Source: Sporocytophaga myxococcoides DSM 11118 (GTDB taxonomy: Bacteria; Bacteroidota; Bacteroidia; Cytophagales; Cytophagaceae). From it: a stretch of 64,000 bases of DNA. Shown one piece after another: positions 60,856 to 64,000 of the stretch (its first letter is position 1; each line of letters starts with the position of its first letter). A program made the position numbers and the translations under genes. The notes under the pieces were generated by a model that worked only from the letters and a program-made list of their open reading frames with translations, made no database searches and was not told the DNA's origin. The stretch is taken from NCBI RefSeq assembly GCF_000426725.1, contig NZ_KE384561.1, positions 351,092 to 415,091 on the forward strand, written 5' to 3'.

Positions 60856-61251
60856 TTATTCAAGCAACCAGTTTATACAATCCTCTTCTGTTTCAAATGA
60901 ACGAATAATAAGATTACCAACCTGCGCTTCTTTATTCACTTTATCTACAGTCACTTTAGCAAAAGGATCAGGAGCCTCCAATGCTGCAATTTTCTTCATC
61001 CCCTGATTTTCAATTTCAGGAAACCATTCAGTTATTAAATAATCCTGAACATCTTTTGTAAGTACTCTCAGATCTCTATGATCGCTCAGATGAACAGTAA
61101 TTTTATTATTCCTGACATAATCAGTCATAAACCGACAACCTGTTTTAACCTGCCCCGGTTTTAGAAAGCCTTTCCATTTGGCATATATAATACCGTCATT
61201 TCGCTCCTTTATTTCACAGTAAGGAGCTTCAAAAAGTCTGTTTGAAACCAT
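60856..61251 (-). CDS. STAS/SEC14-like small protein
   Basis: A 131-residue soluble protein from ATG 61251; the longer frame to 61290 begins with TTG. It shows a mixed alpha/beta pattern (EAPYCEIKERNDGIIYAKWKGFLKPGQVKTGCRFMTDYV, KITVHLSDHRDLRVL, CINWLLE) typical of the SpoIIAA/STAS-like proteins found in many Bacteroidota. Function unknown. Confidence 0.65.
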   Translation of the reverse strand: MVSNRLFEAPYCEIKERNDGIIYAKWKGFLKPGQVKTGCRFMTDYVRNNKITVHLSDHRDLRVLTKDVQDYLITEWFPEIENQGMKKIAALEAPDPFAKVTVDKVNKEAQVGNLIIRSFETEEDCINWLLE

Positions 61252-61349
61252 AGAAGTAATGAAGTTAAAATAAACGCCTTCAAGTCTCAAAAAGTTTTTA
61301 CTAACTATTCATTTTTGACCAAACAAATAGATCTGCCGATCAAGAACAA

Positions 61350-61928
61350 CTAACTTAAGGCCAACCCCAGGTCATAAGCCTTCTTGAGCCATTTTTCCCT
61401 TTTCGCGTTATCTGAAGTTTTTATTATTCCTATGGTAGTAACTTCGACGGGGGTTATTCCACAAAATTCCAAAGTACATCTTTTAAGTTGATTGATACTA
61501 GGTCTTCCGTAAACAAGTCTGTAATACCATCCAGGCTGATCCATAGTAGTAATGATTCTTGCAGTTTTACCGGTAAGTAATTTATTCCACCATATTGAAT
61601 TTTCCTTAGGGCTGAAGGCCATCCCGGGAAGAAACAATCTGTCTATGAATCCTTTCATAAGAGATGGCATACCTCCCCACCAGACGGGGTGTATCCAGAC
61701 AAGATGATCAGCCTGTTTAATAGTTTTCCATGCATCCTGAAGATCAGGCTCAAGCTCCATTCTTTTACTATATCCATATTGAAGGTTTGGATTAAAAGTA
61801 AGATCGCCAATAAAGATTTCAACCACATTAGCCCCTGCTTCTTTCACGCCTGACTTATAAGCATATGCGAGAGAAGCGTTAAAACTTTCCCTAAAAGGGT
61901 GCCCATTAATAATTACAACATTTTTCAT
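61350..61928 (-). CDS. NAD(P)H-dependent oxidoreductase, flavodoxin-like fold
   Basis: A 192-residue protein with the flavodoxin-type quinone reductase pattern: IINGHPFRESFNASLAYAY, DHLVWIHPVWWGGMPSLMKGFIDRLFLPGMAF (FMN-contact and active-site loop) and LTGKTARIITTMDQPGWYY. It probably reduces quinones or other electrophiles with FMN. It lies 66 bp downstream of a Crp/Fnr gene on the same strand and could be its target or partner. Confidence 0.88.
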   Translation of the reverse strand: MKNVVIINGHPFRESFNASLAYAYKSGVKEAGANVVEIFIGDLTFNPNLQYGYSKRMELEPDLQDAWKTIKQADHLVWIHPVWWGGMPSLMKGFIDRLFLPGMAFSPKENSIWWNKLLTGKTARIITTMDQPGWYYRLVYGRPSINQLKRCTLEFCGITPVEVTTIGIIKTSDNAKREKWLKKAYDLGLALS

Positions 61929-61994
61929 ATATACCGAAATGAGTTTCCGGTAAAAGTAGAATAAGAAAGAGAGGACAGAAAAGACAAATGTCTA

Positions 61995-62555
61995 TTAAAT
62001 CATTTCAGCTCTTAAACGACTTAAATGTCTTGGAGTGATACCAAGATAAGAAGCGAGATATTTGAGAGGAATCTGTTCTATATATTGAGGACGCGTAAGC
62101 AAAAGGTTTTCATACCGCTCCTTTGCACTTTCACGCTGATAAGAAAACACTCTTTTTTCCAGTTCAAGGTACTCCTTTTCAGCCATTAGCTTCGTAAACT
62201 TAAGCCAGTTTGTGCTGGTTTCTGAAATTTTGTCTATATCTTTTTTTTGCAACAAGAGTAGTCTGACAGGTGTAATTGCCTGAACATTCTCCATAGTAGG
62301 AAGTCCTGTAATGAAAGATGAATAGGCAGTCATGAATGAATTTTGAAATGAAATGCAATACGTCATTTCTTCACCTTTTGGTGTTGTATAAAAAGAGCGC
62401 AATATGCCTGATTCGATATATGCAACAACATTGCAAATATTACCATCCCGGATGAAATACTCCCCTCTTTCGAGATCACAGGTTTCAACCATGGTGATAA
62501 ACGTCTCTATTTCATCTTCAGTAAGAAGATTAAATGATTGTAAAAAATCTTTCAT
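61995..62555 (-). CDS. Crp/Fnr family transcriptional regulator (short)
   Basis: A 186-residue regulator with a cyclic-nucleotide-binding-like N-terminus (CDLERGEYFIRDGNICNVVAYIESGILRSFY, PKGEEMTYCISFQNSFM) and a compact C-terminal helix-turn-helix ending QIPLKYLASYLGITPRHLSRLRAEMI. Such short proteins are very common in Bacteroidota; the effector is unknown. It precedes the oxidoreductase gene. A TAAATTTG element lies about 50 bp upstream. Confidence 0.86.
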   Translation of the reverse strand: MKDFLQSFNLLTEDEIETFITMVETCDLERGEYFIRDGNICNVVAYIESGILRSFYTTPKGEEMTYCISFQNSFMTAYSSFITGLPTMENVQAITPVRLLLLQKKDIDKISETSTNWLKFTKLMAEKEYLELEKRVFSYQRESAKERYENLLLTRPQYIEQIPLKYLASYLGITPRHLSRLRAEMI

Positions 62556-62602
62556 TGAACAGATCTATTCTGCCTGAAAAGTAATTAAGGATATTTAAAT
62601 AT

Positions 62603-62610
62603 CAAATTTA
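62603..62610 (-). promoter_or_regulatory. Possible -7 element of the short Crp/Fnr gene (TAAATTTG)
   Basis: The minus strand reads TAAATTTG, an exact TAnnTTTG, 47 bp upstream of the ATG at 62555. The surrounding sequence is very AT-rich, so chance matches are likely. Confidence 0.3.
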
Positions 62611-62816
62611 AAGTTTTTTATTTTCAAAAGAGAAAATAAGTATTTCAACTTCCTCATTCTCGGCCATAAGCAATAATTTCGCTATAAATCCATAGCATCA
62701 TTAACTATCTGACAAAATAAATTTGACAGTGTAAAAAAAAAACAAAACAGCATAATTAAAATTACAATTCTTAATATCTGATTTTTTCATTAATTTCATG
62801 AAAATTATAAAACAAA

Positions 62817-64000
62817 ATGGTATTTAGCAGTACTCTATTTCTCTTTTATTTCCTTCCCTGTTTTTTATTAGTTTATACATTATCTCCTCGAATTTACAGG
62901 AACTATATTATTGTATTAGCAAGTTTATTCTTCTATGCCTGGGGGGCACCAAAGTTTATATTCATGATTTTAGCTTCCATCCTAGCTGACTTTTTTATAG
63001 TTAGAAAGATGGCAACTGTAGAAGGAGACTTCAGGAAATACCTGCTTGGTAATTCTCTCATTTTAAATGTGGGGCTTTTGGCATATTTCAAATACTCCAA
63101 TTTCTTTGTTGAAAACTTCAATTGGGCTTTATTTAAACTTGGATTTACTCCAATGGATTGGACTGCTGTGATTTTACCCATAGGAATTTCATTTTTCACC
63201 TTTCAAAAAATCACTTATTCCATAGATATATATAGAAAGCTTAATAATCCACTTGAAAAAATTTCAGACTACATTTTATATATACTCTTATTTCCTCACC
63301 TTATTGCCGGGCCAATTGTAAGATATCATGAGATAGCAGACCAGATTCGCAACAGAGACAGTGAAGATAATGCAAACAACAGGTTATATGGTTTTTTCAG
63401 ATTTACAATAGGTCTTGCTAAAAAGGTTTTAATTGCTAATATACTTGCTGAACAGGCGGATAAGATCTTTGCTATGGATGTTAATACAATAAGTTCATCT
63501 ACAGCATGGATAGGAGCTTTAGCCTATACATTTCAAATTTATTTCGACTTCTCCGGATATTCAGATATGGCAATAGGATTAGCCAAAATGATGGGCTTTA
63601 CATTTCCTGAAAATTTTAATTTGCCATATATTTCAAAGAGCATAACAGAATTCTGGAGAAGGTGGCACATCACTCTGGGTCAATGGATGAGGGATTATCT
63701 TTATATACCGCTTGGAGGCAACAGAGTGACTCCAAACAGAATCTTAATAAACTTGCTTATTGTATTTTTAATTTCAGGTTTATGGCATGGTGCAGCCTGG
63801 ACTTTTATTTTATGGGGAGCATACCATGGGTTTTTCCTTATTTTAGACAAACTGTTTTTATTAAAATTTTATAAAAAGATAGGAGTTGGGTTTGGTCTTC
63901 CCATTACATTTGTCCTAACAGTATTTGGCTGGGTATTATTCAGAGCAAGTGATTTGAAACAAGCTATAATATTCATAAAAAGAATGATTTTATTTAGCAA
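62817..64000 (+). CDS. MBOAT-family (AlgI-like) O-acyltransferase, 5' part
   Basis: From the ATG at 62817 the frame stays open to the right edge (394 codons). The protein begins MVFSSTLFLFYFLPCFLLVY and has membrane helices and MBOAT blocks: ILPIGISFFTFQKITYSIDIYR, LFPHLIAGPIVRYHE, QIYFDFSGYSDMAIGLAKMMGF, FWRRWHITLGQWMRDYLYIPLGGNR, and the predicted catalytic histidine in SGLWHGAAWTFILWG. AlgI-like proteins transfer acetyl groups across the membrane to extracellular polysaccharides, usually with an AlgJ/SGNH partner encoded just downstream, outside this window. Confidence 0.92.
   Translation, partial: MVFSSTLFLFYFLPCFLLVYTLSPRIYRNYIIVLASLFFYAWGAPKFIFMILASILADFFIVRKMATVEGDFRKYLLGNSLILNVGLLAYFKYSNFFVENFNWALFKLGFTPMDWTAVILPIGISFFTFQKITYSIDIYRKLNNPLEKISDYILYILLFPHLIAGPIVRYHEIADQIRNRDSEDNANNRLYGFFRFTIGLAKKVLIANILAEQADKIFAMDVNTISSSTAWIGALAYTFQIYFDFSGYSDMAIGLAKMMGFTFPENFNLPYISKSITEFWRRWHITLGQWMRDYLYIPLGGNRVTPNRILINLLIVFLISGLWHGAAWTFILWGAYHGFFLILDKLFLLKFYKKIGVGFGLPITFVLTVFGWVLFRASDLKQAIIFIKRMILFS

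Overview
The window is AT-rich DNA from a Bacteroidota bacterium, most likely a gliding, polymer-degrading member of the Cytophagales (Cytophaga/Sporocytophaga-like). The support is: two secreted proteins with type IX secretion (T9SS) C-terminal sorting domains, one of them a GH5 glycanase with a CBM6; several Bacteroidota-type lipoproteins with SCKKD/SCKE-like lipobox ends; a PD40-OmpA protein; 7TM-DISM and GAF sensors; and promoters with the Bacteroidota -7 element TAnnTTTG in front of several genes. The genus is an inference. No tRNA, rRNA, CRISPR array, prophage or intact insertion sequence was seen.

Layout. 1-1.2 kb: 5' part of a SulP anion permease and a small secreted protein. 1.35-8.4 kb: a complete minus-strand ebo operon (TMEM220-like membrane protein, eboA, B, C, D, E, F), a conserved but poorly understood pathway thought to make or export a prenyl- or cyclitol-linked metabolite. 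8.5-25 kb: housekeeping and envelope genes: DUF72 protein, short alpha-glucan phosphorylase, TspO, lipoproteins, a GT51 transglycosylase with an AsmA-like N-terminus, a BamA/TamA-type barrel, PEP carboxykinase, tandem universal stress protein, FucP-like sugar transporter, HAMP-GAF sensor and a T9SS beta-helix protein. 25-27.3 kb: trpB-trpA behind a leader-peptide attenuator (leader with Tyr-Trp-His-Trp-His, early hairpin, terminator). 27.3-29.4 kb: a DnaQ/GIY-YIG nuclease and a UmuD-like protein without its catalytic serine, whose -7 box lies inside an inverted repeat.

29.4-50.2 kb is mainly an iron-acquisition region. It holds a PepSY reductase-like membrane protein and TonB receptor, a secreted lipoprotein, a PchR-like AraC regulator, and a five-gene NIS hydroxamate siderophore operon (PLP decarboxylase, NIS synthetase fused to an N-acyltransferase, N-hydroxylase, MFS exporter, second NIS synthetase). 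A T9SS GH5 glycanase follows, then an imelysin / di-haem oxidoreductase / imelysin lipoprotein operon. The gene set predicts a citrate-based dihydroxamate of the schizokinen/arthrobactin type, with the receptor and PepSY protein handling uptake and reductive release.

50.3-64 kb: two Crp/Fnr regulators, a 7TM-DISM receptor whose C-terminus is the zinc-ribbon/HTH half of an IS1595-type transposase (the most unusual gene here), a small lipoprotein, a DUF2339/DUF3999 pair, a PD40-OmpA protein, a baeRF-like protein, a STAS/SEC14-like protein, an NAD(P)H oxidoreductase, and the start of an AlgI-like MBOAT acyltransferase running off the right end.
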